A stretch of DNA of 64,000 nt from a virus. The stretch is taken from positions 62,001 to 126,000 of IMG/VR virus record IMGVR_UViG_3300027749_003047; one strand, given 5' to 3'. The notes under the pieces were generated by a model. The model saw nothing but the letters and a program-made list of their open reading frames with translations, ran no database searches and had not been told where the DNA came from. Position numbers and translations under genes: made by a program. This document shows, piece after piece, positions 56,344 through 64,000 of the stretch (within the stretch, counting starts at the first letter, position 1; the number at the start of each line of letters is the position of its first letter).

Positions 56344-56535
56344 TTACTTGACTTCTTTCTTGGCGTTCTTAACTGCTGTTACGTCATTGCGCCCTTCTTT
56401 GCAAAGTTTGGCCAATTCTTGCAAGTGTTTGCGAACTCGTGTGCCCGCGGCGCTTACGCCCTTGTCATAAAACTTTTCAAAGTCTGATTCCATTGATTCT
56501 ACTAATGATGTGAATTTTTGATATTGTGTGCTCAT
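56344..56535 (-). CDS. Histone-H1-like (Hc1-type) protein
   Basis: 63 residues. FEKFYDKGVSAAGTRVRKHL QELAKLCKE matches the short bacterial Hc1/histone-H1-like proteins (ADFEKFYEKGNKAAGTRVRK). The remainder is Lys-rich (AVKNAKKEVK). It probably binds and compacts DNA. AAGGAAACAC precedes the ATG. Confidence 0.8.
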   Translation of the reverse strand: MSTQYQKFTSLVESMESDFEKFYDKGVSAAGTRVRKHLQELAKLCKEGRNDVTAVKNAKKEVK

Positions 56536-56549
56536 TGTGTTTCCTTTAA

Positions 56550-56840
56550 TTATACCAGTTTAATACCAGTTGTTTGTTCTGTATAACGATCTGCGGCATC
56601 TTTGATAGTTGGCGCAAGAACCATTATACTGTTTTTGTTAATGCTAATTTCTGTGTCAGGATCTGTGGTAAACAAGAACGGCACTAGGCCAATCCCGTCT
56701 TTGGTAGCAGTGAGACAAAGAGGTTTTTTAACAGTAACACTGAGTGGACCATCTGTAACTAATTTAGCCACAATTTCTTCACCGGCTGTAGTTTTGATTG
56801 TGACCACTTCGCCTTCTGCTATTCCTTTATTAATTAACAT
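56550..56840 (-). CDS. Conserved phage protein, Sm-like fold
   Basis: 96 residues from ATG 56840 behind AAGG; a start five codons earlier overlaps glutaredoxin. GEVVTIKTTAGEEIVAKLVT and SVTVKKPLCLTATKDGIGLV are strands typical of an Sm/Lsm-like barrel, and the family is conserved in T4-like cyanophages. Its role is unknown; RNA or protein binding is possible. Confidence 0.65.
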   Translation of the reverse strand: MLINKGIAEGEVVTIKTTAGEEIVAKLVTDGPLSVTVKKPLCLTATKDGIGLVPFLFTTDPDTEISINKNSIMVLAPTIKDAADRYTEQTTGIKLV

Positions 56841-56841
56841 A

Positions 56842-57069
56842 TTATACCTTTTCAAAATGTTTCTTTAGTTCTTGAAACCCGCCTATTAATTTATCATCTA
56901 TAAATATCTGCGGCACAGTTCTGGCATTGGGCACAGCGGCCATCAACTGCTCCTTGGTCCAATCTTTGCTCATATTGCGTTCTTCAAACTCTATTCCCTT
57001 CATTTTGAGCAAGCCCTTGGCTTGATCACAAAACGGACAGGCATTTTTACTCCATACTATTGCTTTCAT
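56842..57069 (-). CDS. Glutaredoxin
   Basis: 75 residues. CPFC (12-15), TVPQIF (about 51-56) and GGFQEL are the active site and glutathione-binding motifs. It reduces ribonucleotide reductase, whose genes lie directly upstream. The same nrdA-nrdB-glutaredoxin order occurs in T4-like phages. Confidence 0.93.
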   Translation of the reverse strand: MKAIVWSKNACPFCDQAKGLLKMKGIEFEERNMSKDWTKEQLMAAVPNARTVPQIFIDDKLIGGFQELKKHFEKV

Positions 57070-57087
57070 ATTAGTTCCTTTTTGTTA

Positions 57088-58188
57088 TTATAGCACGGGC
57101 AACTCATCGTAGTCAATGCCTTCACCCATGATACCTATCACATAGTTAGTTGATTCGTTTTCTTGTAATGCTGTTTGTTTTTTGCTGGTGTCGCTATGTT
57201 TATTGAACCAAGGAATAGGAGTAGACCTAGGTGCATTGGATTGGTACTTGATGCCAATATCTTTTAATGCGCCAACTGCTGTATAGTCAACAAAGTCTTT
57301 GAGAATAGCCGCATTAAGTCCGATCACCGGACCCATCTTGAACAGGTAATCTGCCCACGCCTTTTCTTCACGTATCACATCCGCATACAGTGCATAAACT
57401 TCTGCTTCACATTCTGCTTTGGCTTCAGCGAATCTCGGATCTTCTTTGATCACTTGATTGATCAAATAGGCAGTCCAACCCTTGTGTAGCAGTTCGTCTT
57501 GTAGAATCAAACTGATGATGTTGCCATTGCCAATAAAGATCTTGTTCTCTACCATTGCAAGACTTGTAGCAAAACTAACCATGAAGCGGAATGCTTCCAA
57601 CGCATAGCTGGCATGCAATGCTAACCAAATTGCTTTGATATGAGTTTTTTCATTGATCTTTTCGCCTGCTTCTTTGCGGCAGTTTATAACATGCAATGCA
57701 TCATAATAATTTCCCACGCTTGAGGCCATGCCCACAATCTCTTCTGTGTCGTGTATTGTGCTAAACACATCTTTGGGCACATTGTAGATATTACGAATGA
57801 TATGGCTATAGCTCTTGCTGTGGATGTTGGTTTCAAAGAAGCCCCAGTTGTACATGAGTGCTTCTACTTCGGGCAAACTGCACACTGGTGTAAAAACTTG
57901 TGTAGGGCCGCGACCTTGCAAACTGTCAAGAGCTGTTTGGCGTAGTAGGTTACTGGTAAAAATATGCTTGACTGCATCGCTGGCATCTTTAAAATCGTTA
58001 GAGTCCTTGCTTAGACTAATCTCTTCTGGTTGCCAAAAGAAGCCACGTGCAGTAGCTTCAAAGTCTGCAATCTTTTTGTACTTAACTTCTTCAAATCGTT
58101 GGATAGTAACTGGGCCCGCTGGGTCTAAGAACATCTTACGATTAAGGTAGTCTGTCTTTGTTTTTAAATTATATTGTTCTTTACTCAT
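57088..58188 (-). CDS. nrdB: Ribonucleotide reductase class Ia small subunit
   Basis: 366 residues. The di-iron ligands (EALMYNWGFFETNIHSKSYS region for Glu, His and the radical Tyr; later LQDELLHKGWT) and the tail NYVIGIMGEGIDYDELPVL are present. It houses the tyrosyl radical needed for deoxynucleotide synthesis. Overlaps nrdA by ATGA. Confidence 0.95.
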   Translation of the reverse strand: MSKEQYNLKTKTDYLNRKMFLDPAGPVTIQRFEEVKYKKIADFEATARGFFWQPEEISLSKDSNDFKDASDAVKHIFTSNLLRQTALDSLQGRGPTQVFTPVCSLPEVEALMYNWGFFETNIHSKSYSHIIRNIYNVPKDVFSTIHDTEEIVGMASSVGNYYDALHVINCRKEAGEKINEKTHIKAIWLALHASYALEAFRFMVSFATSLAMVENKIFIGNGNIISLILQDELLHKGWTAYLINQVIKEDPRFAEAKAECEAEVYALYADVIREEKAWADYLFKMGPVIGLNAAILKDFVDYTAVGALKDIGIKYQSNAPRSTPIPWFNKHSDTSKKQTALQENESTNYVIGIMGEGIDYDELPVL

Positions 58189-60506
58189 AGCTTACATGCC
58201 TCGCAATCTTCTTCGTTGTCAAAATCAATAGCTTCTAACATTGTGGGAGCTTCTTCTGCTATTTGTTTACTGCCTGCTTTGTTGATCAAACTGTAGTAGA
58301 ATGTCTTTAAACCCCATAGCTGTGCTTGCATCAAGTTCTTGGCAATCAATGTGGTTGGAACTTTACGATCAGCAAAGTGTGCTGGATTATAAAAAGTGTT
58401 AGTACTGATACTCTGATCCACATAGGCCGCTAGCACTGCCGCAGTTTTTAAATAACCTGTACAATCCTTTTGATCCCACATCATTTGATACTTGTTCTTG
58501 AGTTTATGATACTCGGGAACAACCTGTGTAAACGATCCTGCTTTGCTTTCCTTAGTGCTAATCAAGCTCATTGGCATTTCTATGCCATTAGTTGAATTGA
58601 TAACAACACTGCTAGACTCCACTGGAGCAATAGCCATAAGCGTAGCATTGCGCACACCGTATTCTTTCATATTGGTACGCAGTGTTTCCCAGTCAAGTTC
58701 GGGAGCAAAGTTTGCCAACTGGTCAGCACCTTTGGCTCTAAGTTCCCAGGGAAAGATGCCTTTGCCGTATCGTGTATGTGAGCTATGCTGACAAGCACCA
58801 CGTTCTTTGGCTAGTTCGACTGTGGCTTCTGTCAAGTAAAAGGCCTGATGTTCCATCCAACTCTTAACGTCCTGCAATGCATCTTTTTCGCCATAGCGTA
58901 GGCCACGCTTGGCGTGCCAGTAGGCTAGGTTAGTAACACCAATGCCTAGTGGCTGTATCTCATCATTGCTGAGTTTGCTCTGTATACTTAGAAAATCTTG
59001 GTAGTCAAGTATGTTGCATAGACTACGCTGTAAAATACGGCAAGCACGGCGCATGTCTTCTGGATTGCGGAATGCTCCCCAGTTGATCGAGCCGAGTGTG
59101 CAAAGAGCAATACGGCCATCCACATCATCAAGACGCTTGAAAGATTTAGTAGGTAATAGTATTTCACAACAGAGATTACTTTGATAGATAGTGTGGTATT
59201 CAGGATCGAATGGTCCTTGATTCTGTACATTGTCAATGAACACAAGATAGATACGTCCAGTATCTGTACGCTCTTTTAGTATTCCGCTCTTGAATACTTC
59301 TTCGGCACTCATAGTCTTGGTACGTAGATCTTTGCGCTTTTCATATTTGACATATAACTCTTCAAACAGGGGCGTGTTCTTGTAGAACGCTTCATACAAG
59401 TCAGGTACTTGATTGGGATCAAAGAAAGTTATAGCTTCCTTATTTCGAAATCGTCTCCAGAAGAAGGCAGACAATACCACTCCATAGTCCATATGTCGAA
59501 CCCTAGTTTCTTCTGTTCCTTGGTTATTCTTAAGAACAATAAGATCATCAAACTGTAGATGCCAAATGGGATAAAACACAGTAGCACTTGCATTACGGAT
59601 ACCTCCTTGACTGCAACTGCGTAGATCACCAAACCATTTCTTTAAGAATGGGATCATGCCAGTGTGCATAATTTCGCCACCACGGATAGGACTACCTAGT
59701 GGACGTAATCGACCAATTTCTAAACCAATGCCTGCACGTTTGCTGGCATACTTGGCCATCATTTCACCAGAGGCAAAAATGGAATCCAAATCATCATCGC
59801 TACGAATAAGAACGCAACTACTAAATTGCTTAGTAGGAGTTCCAAGACCAGCCAGCACAGGAGTAGCCAAAGTAAACAAACCATCTGAAGCGGCTTGATA
59901 ATACTCTTTAATATAACGCATCCTAGCACTGTTAGGTTCTTCTTTATGGAACACAGTAGCCGCTGCCACAATATATCTAATTTGTGGAGTTTCATAAATT
60001 TCCTTTGTCGCACGATTGCGTACCAAATATTTTTCAATCAACTGCTCAATAGCCGCATATCCATACTGTTCATCTTTTTCATGATCCAGCATGTCATTCA
60101 TTCGGTTCCAATCATCTTCAGTGTACCACTCCAGCAGTTCCGGAGTGTACAGTCCTACATCAACATTCTTCTTGACGATTGTGTAGAGGTGGGGAACCTC
60201 ATATTGTCCATATACATCTTTACGTAGCATTGACAAACGCTGTTTGCCTGCCACATACTGATAATTGGTGTGACCTACATCCGGATTCGATTCTACATCG
60301 ATTAGGTCTACTATGGCACGTAGTGTAATGCCGTCGATCTCTGCTGTAGTGATACCATCATAAAAGTGTGGCTGACTTTTGATCTCAATCATTGATTGAC
60401 TAACATCGGCAATACCTTGGCAAACTTTTGCAACTTGGGCTTGCCATTTTTCTACTGCTAGATCTTCCTTGTTGCCACTTCTCTTTATTACGGTAATCTT
60501 TATCAT
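58185..60506 (-). CDS. nrdA: Ribonucleotide reductase class Ia large subunit
   Basis: 773 residues. An N-terminal ATP-cone (about 1-95) regulates activity; the barrel carries QFSSCVLIRSDDDL, SNLCCEILLPTK (Asn, Cys, Glu of the active site), TLGSINWG and the C-terminal redox pair CEACKL. It makes deoxynucleoside diphosphates for phage replication. Promoter 60668-60696, late-like motif 60557-60564 and a long leader precede it. Confidence 0.96.
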   Translation of the reverse strand: MIKITVIKRSGNKEDLAVEKWQAQVAKVCQGIADVSQSMIEIKSQPHFYDGITTAEIDGITLRAIVDLIDVESNPDVGHTNYQYVAGKQRLSMLRKDVYGQYEVPHLYTIVKKNVDVGLYTPELLEWYTEDDWNRMNDMLDHEKDEQYGYAAIEQLIEKYLVRNRATKEIYETPQIRYIVAAATVFHKEEPNSARMRYIKEYYQAASDGLFTLATPVLAGLGTPTKQFSSCVLIRSDDDLDSIFASGEMMAKYASKRAGIGLEIGRLRPLGSPIRGGEIMHTGMIPFLKKWFGDLRSCSQGGIRNASATVFYPIWHLQFDDLIVLKNNQGTEETRVRHMDYGVVLSAFFWRRFRNKEAITFFDPNQVPDLYEAFYKNTPLFEELYVKYEKRKDLRTKTMSAEEVFKSGILKERTDTGRIYLVFIDNVQNQGPFDPEYHTIYQSNLCCEILLPTKSFKRLDDVDGRIALCTLGSINWGAFRNPEDMRRACRILQRSLCNILDYQDFLSIQSKLSNDEIQPLGIGVTNLAYWHAKRGLRYGEKDALQDVKSWMEHQAFYLTEATVELAKERGACQHSSHTRYGKGIFPWELRAKGADQLANFAPELDWETLRTNMKEYGVRNATLMAIAPVESSSVVINSTNGIEMPMSLISTKESKAGSFTQVVPEYHKLKNKYQMMWDQKDCTGYLKTAAVLAAYVDQSISTNTFYNPAHFADRKVPTTLIAKNLMQAQLWGLKTFYYSLINKAGSKQIAEEAPTMLEAIDFDNEEDCEACKL

Positions 60507-60556
60507 TGTCTGTTTCTTTGAATAGGTTGTGTATTGTACTTAATGTGTCTAGGTAG

Positions 60557-60564
60557 TATTTATT
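60557..60564 (-). promoter_or_regulatory. T4-late-like promoter motif AATAAATA
   Basis: Minus strand in the nrdA leader, 50 bases before the ATG, downstream of the sigma-70-type promoter. It could give nrdA a second, late promoter. Confidence 0.35.
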
Positions 60565-60567
60565 AGA

Positions 60568-60594
60568 GAATAGAATGGCGCTAAAATTCTATTC
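60568..60594 (-). other. Leader hairpin of nrdA
   Basis: Perfect 9-bp stem GAATAGAAT/ATTCTATTC with nine-base loop in the nrdA leader. There is no T run after it, so it is not a terminator; it may affect mRNA stability or control. Confidence 0.5.
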
Positions 60595-60667
60595 AAAGAC
60601 AACAATTTAGAACAATTTTGCCCTATTTCGTAGTTCTAACTTTTCTTATCACGCTGATAAACTAAAT

Positions 60668-60696
60668 TATATACGCATTTTATAGCGTTGTCTAGT
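60668..60696 (-). promoter_or_regulatory. Sigma-70 promoter for the nrdA-nrdB-glutaredoxin operon
   Basis: Minus strand TAGACA, 17 bases, TATAAT; leader of about 155 bases. Confidence 0.7.
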
Positions 60697-60704
60697 TGTT
60701 TGGC

Positions 60705-62714
60705 TTAGAATACTGAGTTGTATGTATAGCTGAAAGTGCCGCTATCACTGGATAGGGTATTGATATAGGTGACTACTATAGAGAAAGGAGCCAAACTACT
60801 GATAGAAGTAAGGACTCCGTTCTTGTCTAGGAACTGAGCTTGAAAATCTAAATTGGTCGCAATAGACGATGTAGTATTTGGACTTGCATCGGCTCCGGCA
60901 AAGTTATATTCATCGCTTAACTGTAGCTGTTGATTTGCCGCATCAGCTGTGATGGTTAGGATGCCTTGTCTGGTAAAATTTTTGTTGCTGGCATAGACGT
61001 AGGGTACTGAATATATTATCTGCCCTGTTGGACCTGCAGGAGAAACTGTACTGAACAAAGTGGCTTTGGGAACAGTTTGGCTGGACAACCAAGTCAATGG
61101 CAATTTAAAAATCTGTGTAGCCGACACTGTATAGTTCAGCGACAATGAGGAATTGCCAGTGTATGAATAAGTACCATGTCCGCTCACTACAGGTACATAA
61201 GGTATCAATGCAAATGTTGGGTTGCTACTGGTATTTGGGTTGGCAAGATTAGTATCTCTATCACTGATATCACCTACTGATGAATTGCCATAGGTCGCAA
61301 AATACACTTGAGGATAAGTGCTTACCAAGTTGGTTCCGCCATTGTTACCAACATAGGTATATTTGCAGTTTTGTACAGTGGTTCCGGTTCCGGCTGCAAT
61401 ATAAATTGCCTCTTGTTGTATATAATAAAATTTATTATTGACTATCTGTGTTTGAATTGGACCTGTAGGGCTAGTACCAATATTATAAACGTAACCATTA
61501 CCTAAAAAGAATCCCATCAGGCTGTTGGCAAAATAACAGTTCTCAAATAAGTTATTTGCCAATTCGCAGTAGTGTGTAATATCCTGATAAGAATACACAC
61601 CATAGGTCAATCCTGTTGCTCTGATGTTCCTAAAGATGTTATCTTGTGTTTGAGCTGATATAGGGCTGTTGAGTGCTATACCTATACTGTTGTTATTGAT
61701 AATTCCAGAAAATGGCGTTTGACTATTATAGCCATTCAATCCAATATTTTCAAATCTGCTTTCACGCACTGAATTGCATTGCATCAAAGTATTGAGTCCG
61801 GTTGCGGTTGAGATTGTCAAATCAGTGATGCGTATCTTGCGGGCCTGTGTTGTGGTACTGGCAGCTACTGGATCAGGTGAGCCTGCTGTGGAGTTGTCGT
61901 TAACAAACTGCACCGCGGGTTTAGGACTGGTCAACACAAATGTAGCGCCAGATAAACCGGCTGCCGCATTGTTGCTCAGTGTCAAACTTACTCCTGCGGT
62001 AAATCCTGTAACTGTAGTGTTGTTTGGAATCGCGGTAGGACTGGCTGGGCATGTAACGATATAGCCTACATATGTTGAAGAGGCGACTGTTGCAGCCAAA
62101 ATAGCATTGTTATACGTTGATGTGCCCGATATGCTGTATTGTTTGGGATGATAATTGATTATGGTCTTGTCTATGCCTGCTCCTACCAGATTGGTATAGC
62201 TGGGTATGTACAAGGTATCAGAGGTATAATAATTGCCAGGCGGCATTGTCAGCACTGCCCTGGTTTTGACTGCACTGTTGGTATTCTGCCAGCTGACCTG
62301 GCTAGGGTTTAGGAACAATTGATTGATAGCACGTTGTAGTGCGGCGGTATCATCTGTGGCACCGTCTGCTATTGTGCCAAAATTTGCTGTGGTTATTTGA
62401 TCATCCAGTCTCGTATTAACAGTGCGTCCTACAGGACTGTTGGCGTTGGGTCCTGTAATAATAGAGCTGTTACTGGATCCATACACATACTGTGCTAGTC
62501 CCAACAAGTTACCTTGTAGACCCAGATCCTGCGCTGTAAGAACACGGATATTGCTGACTGCCGGAGCGCCTTCGCTTACAGCACCACTACCGATGTATAA
62601 TTGCTGTGTATCGATAGCCCAAGCCATTTCGCCAGATGCTAGCTGTGGCAATCCTGTACCACTATTCGCTTGTCCGCGACGTACTTGTATTCTTGATATC
62701 TGATATACGGCCAT
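60705..62714 (-). CDS. Tailspike/tail-fibre with right-handed beta-helix
   Basis: 669 residues. The N-terminus (ISRIQVRRGQANSGTGLPQL, ASGEMAWAIDTQQLYIGSG) is the same short domain as in the 18020-20092 protein. FGTIADGATDDTAALQRAIN followed by VLTMPPGNYYTSDTLYIPSY is the start of a pectate-lyase-like parallel beta-helix, as in depolymerase tailspikes; later parts are beta-rich. It probably binds or cuts a surface glycan. Late-like GATAAATA lies 21 bases upstream, with AGAGGAT in the leader. Confidence 0.85.
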   Translation of the reverse strand: MAVYQISRIQVRRGQANSGTGLPQLASGEMAWAIDTQQLYIGSGAVSEGAPAVSNIRVLTAQDLGLQGNLLGLAQYVYGSSNSSIITGPNANSPVGRTVNTRLDDQITTANFGTIADGATDDTAALQRAINQLFLNPSQVSWQNTNSAVKTRAVLTMPPGNYYTSDTLYIPSYTNLVGAGIDKTIINYHPKQYSISGTSTYNNAILAATVASSTYVGYIVTCPASPTAIPNNTTVTGFTAGVSLTLSNNAAAGLSGATFVLTSPKPAVQFVNDNSTAGSPDPVAASTTTQARKIRITDLTISTATGLNTLMQCNSVRESRFENIGLNGYNSQTPFSGIINNNSIGIALNSPISAQTQDNIFRNIRATGLTYGVYSYQDITHYCELANNLFENCYFANSLMGFFLGNGYVYNIGTSPTGPIQTQIVNNKFYYIQQEAIYIAAGTGTTVQNCKYTYVGNNGGTNLVSTYPQVYFATYGNSSVGDISDRDTNLANPNTSSNPTFALIPYVPVVSGHGTYSYTGNSSLSLNYTVSATQIFKLPLTWLSSQTVPKATLFSTVSPAGPTGQIIYSVPYVYASNKNFTRQGILTITADAANQQLQLSDEYNFAGADASPNTTSSIATNLDFQAQFLDKNGVLTSISSLAPFSIVVTYINTLSSDSGTFSYTYNSVF

Positions 62715-62735
62715 GAAAAATATCCTCTTATGAGA

Positions 62736-62743
62736 TATTTATC
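62736..62743 (-). promoter_or_regulatory. T4-late-like promoter motif GATAAATA
   Basis: Minus strand, 21 bases before the tailspike ATG, with a good ribosome site between; a clear late-promoter arrangement. Confidence 0.55.
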
Positions 62744-63461
62744 AGTTCTTACCGTAGTACTGTTCCACCCTATCCCACCACTTGCTTTCCCAGTAGCTGA
62801 AATCTTGGGGTTTTAAGATAAATTCCTGATAAACGGGTTGTTCTATAACTTCAAGTTTGTCGTTCATTTTAGGACTAACACACATTAAAACTACACCTTT
62901 GCATATGTTAGTGCCATGTACTTGGTTGTGTGCTAGAGCATAAGCAGTCAACTGAAGATAGTAATCTTCAATCCACTCTTCTTTTTTGGGTTTGTTGGTT
63001 TGTTTGTAATCTAATATGCTTTGATCATTGAGATGCAATCCGCATCCGTCAGTAGTGCCTGCGTATAGTCCCGGATAATATAAGGGAACTTCTACACCCC
63101 ATATTTCATTAACATTGCATAGACCCTTTTCAATCACATGCTTGGCCATAATATGACTTTGCTTGCTGTAAGGATTAGTTCCGGGTTCGTTAACAATGCC
63201 CGACTTGACATAGTCTTCAAGGAACTTGTGCATCCTAGTTCCACGTCCGCTGGCTTCAGTTACAATTTCCTGTGCCTTGGCTTCACCCACACGTTTTTTC
63301 CAATTGTTGAGTGCATCAATCTTTTCTTGACTTTTGGTCTTGTCAAGGATTGTGGTAACACTGGGAACTTTGGTTCCGTCTGGAAGTGCGTACAAACGCT
63401 TACCTTCTACACTTTGTCTGTTGATAGGTGTGTAGTTGAACCTTTCTATTAGTAGTGACAT
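62742..63461 (-). CDS. PD-(D/E)xK exonuclease, MGME1/cyanophage type
   Basis: 239 residues. GVEVPLYYPGLYAGTTDGCG and SILDYKQTNKPKKEEWIEDY supply the Glu, Asp and DxK of the RecB-like nuclease fold, with YYLQLTAYALAHN as the usual QxxxY motif after it. Similar proteins in T4-like cyanophages are annotated as exonucleases. The N-terminal DGTKVPSVTTILDKT is family-typical. Confidence 0.85.
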   Translation of the reverse strand: MSLLIERFNYTPINRQSVEGKRLYALPDGTKVPSVTTILDKTKSQEKIDALNNWKKRVGEAKAQEIVTEASGRGTRMHKFLEDYVKSGIVNEPGTNPYSKQSHIMAKHVIEKGLCNVNEIWGVEVPLYYPGLYAGTTDGCGLHLNDQSILDYKQTNKPKKEEWIEDYYLQLTAYALAHNQVHGTNICKGVVLMCVSPKMNDKLEVIEQPVYQEFILKPQDFSYWESKWWDRVEQYYGKN

Positions 63462-63496
63462 TAGGTTAGTTTACACTAACTTGTGTAACTTGTCAA

Positions 63497-63853
63497 CTAG
63501 GCAAACGCTCGATCTGTTGCTTGATCTGCCGCGGCAGCTACACTGGATTTTCCAGGATTGGGCTCACCCATGTCAGGTTGTGAACCGGAACCTTTGGTCT
63601 TGATCACAAGACCCTGACCATCAAATCTAGCTACCAATTGTTTGAGTATTTGATCATCTGGCTCTTGACTGTCCCAACGTTGTGCAAACTCATCGTAAGA
63701 CACTTCTGGGTTGCCTGATGCACTGATCAGTTGGTTAATCGCTTTCCACGACAGTGGAGCAGAAGTTTCATTGCCAGTTGCGGCAAATTCGCGATTGGCT
63801 TTGGCCTGTTCATCCCTCAGTAACATTACCAAGGGATCCAGGTTTTCATTTAG
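63497..63853 (-). CDS. -1 frame extension of the gene at 63850-64000 (probable frameshift product)
   Basis: An open frame of 118 codons runs back to a nine-A run (63854-63862). A TTG at 63832 or ATG at 63826 could start it, but neither has a ribosome site. Reading from A-AAA-AAC with a -1 slip gives LNENLDPLVMLLRDEQAKAN, a smooth continuation of the upstream protein. The chain is Ala/Ser/Gln-rich with a helix (WKAINQLISASGNPEVSYDE). Function unknown. Confidence 0.55.
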   Translation of the reverse strand, partial: LNENLDPLVMLLRDEQAKANREFAATGNETSAPLSWKAINQLISASGNPEVSYDEFAQRWDSQEPDDQILKQLVARFDGQGLVIKTKGSGSQPDMGEPNPGKSSVAAAADQATDRAFA

Positions 63854-64000
63854 TTTTTTTTTGATTGAGCCAACATCATGCCTAAGCGGCGGCTGTAGTC
63901 AATGCTTTCACGCTTCTCACGGCCTGCTTCTGCACCTGGTAGTGCTGGAGTTTCTGCACCCATGTCTGGTGCTTCACCGGGCATCGGAGGTGTTTCACCA
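63850..64000 (-). CDS. Partial CDS ending at a slippery nine-A run
   Basis: Fifty codons seen, entering from the right edge. The Pro/Gly/Ala/Glu-rich part (PPMPGEAPDMGAETPALPGA) precedes REKRESIDYSRRLGMMLAQS KKN and TAA at 63850. The stop comes directly after AAAAAAAAAC, a -1 slippery heptamer (A-AAA-AAC); the -1 frame remains open for 118 codons. Probably an unknown virion or scaffold protein. Confidence 0.6.
   Translation of the reverse strand, partial: GETPPMPGEAPDMGAETPALPGAEAGREKRESIDYSRRLGMMLAQSKKN

Noticed and set aside
1-64000. Integrase, transposase or insertion sequence
   Set aside because: None was recognised, and no direct-repeat boundaries were found; the window looks like a continuous lytic-type phage genome.

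Overview
The window looks like part of the genome of a large tailed phage (T4-like myovirus type) that infects a Gram-negative bacterium, probably a proteobacterium. Evidence for a phage: two tail-fibre or tailspike proteins sharing one N-terminal domain, several T4/cyanophage-type conserved small proteins, class Ia ribonucleotide reductase with glutaredoxin, a MazG-like protein, a membrane-anchored cell-wall hydrolase, a dense tRNA array and many genes overlapping by 1-8 bases (ATGA, TAATG). Evidence for a Gram-negative host: a small outer-membrane barrel, CsgG/CsgF curli secretion proteins and an LpxH-like enzyme. IscU closely resembles the proteobacterial protein, and the tmRNA has the two-piece permuted form known from alpha- and betaproteobacteria and some cyanobacteria. 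The host itself is inferred, not seen.

Layout. 1-18 kb is an accessory island: five radical SAM proteins, seven of the window's eight HxD...H (double-stranded beta-helix) oxygenase-like proteins, a PLP aminotransferase-like protein, a PP-loop protein with a QueC-like zinc site, a nitroreductase, two SGNH-hydrolase-like proteins, a fatty-acid desaturase and a sulfotransferase. 18-20 kb holds a tail fibre. 20.2-23.4 kb carries small enzymes and regulators: phosphoesterase, phosphatase, P-loop kinase, DksA/TraR-like zinc finger, RNA-polymerase-omega-like protein, an eighth oxygenase and a parvulin. 22.3-29.1 kb is a tRNA array with 27 canonical tRNAs covering all 20 amino acids, three degenerate tRNA-like elements and a few small genes. 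29.3-31.1 kb has small genes, an outer-membrane protein and a circularly permuted tmRNA.

31-38.4 kb holds small membrane proteins, a second desaturase, a CHASE2-adenylate cyclase and an envelope module (glycosyltransferase, ATP-grasp ligase, LpxH-like). 38.4-43.4 kb is a curli-like module: CsgF, CsgG with a C-terminal SH3-like domain, two curlin-repeat proteins, a FecR-domain protein and a small membrane protein. 43.5-50.7 kb has a possible nuclease-fold protein, a ClpS-heme oxygenase-bilin reductase operon, Hsp20, DnaK, MazG-like, an exonuclease and ribosomal protein bS21. 50.6-64 kb has structural and membrane proteins, the hydrolase, IscU-IscA, a histone-H1-like protein, glutaredoxin-NrdB-NrdA, a tailspike and an exonuclease.

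How it may work together (inference): IscU/IscA could supply Fe-S clusters to the radical SAM enzymes; the tRNAs, tmRNA, bS21, DnaK, Hsp20 and ClpS could sustain translation and protein quality when host functions fail; the omega-like and DksA-like proteins may act on host RNA polymerase. Transcription signals fall into two classes: near-perfect sigma-70 promoters (TTGACA, 17 bp, TATAAT) and a T4-late-like NATAAATA motif. Two genes end at a run of nine A in a canonical -1 slippery heptamer, with a long coding extension in the -1 frame.
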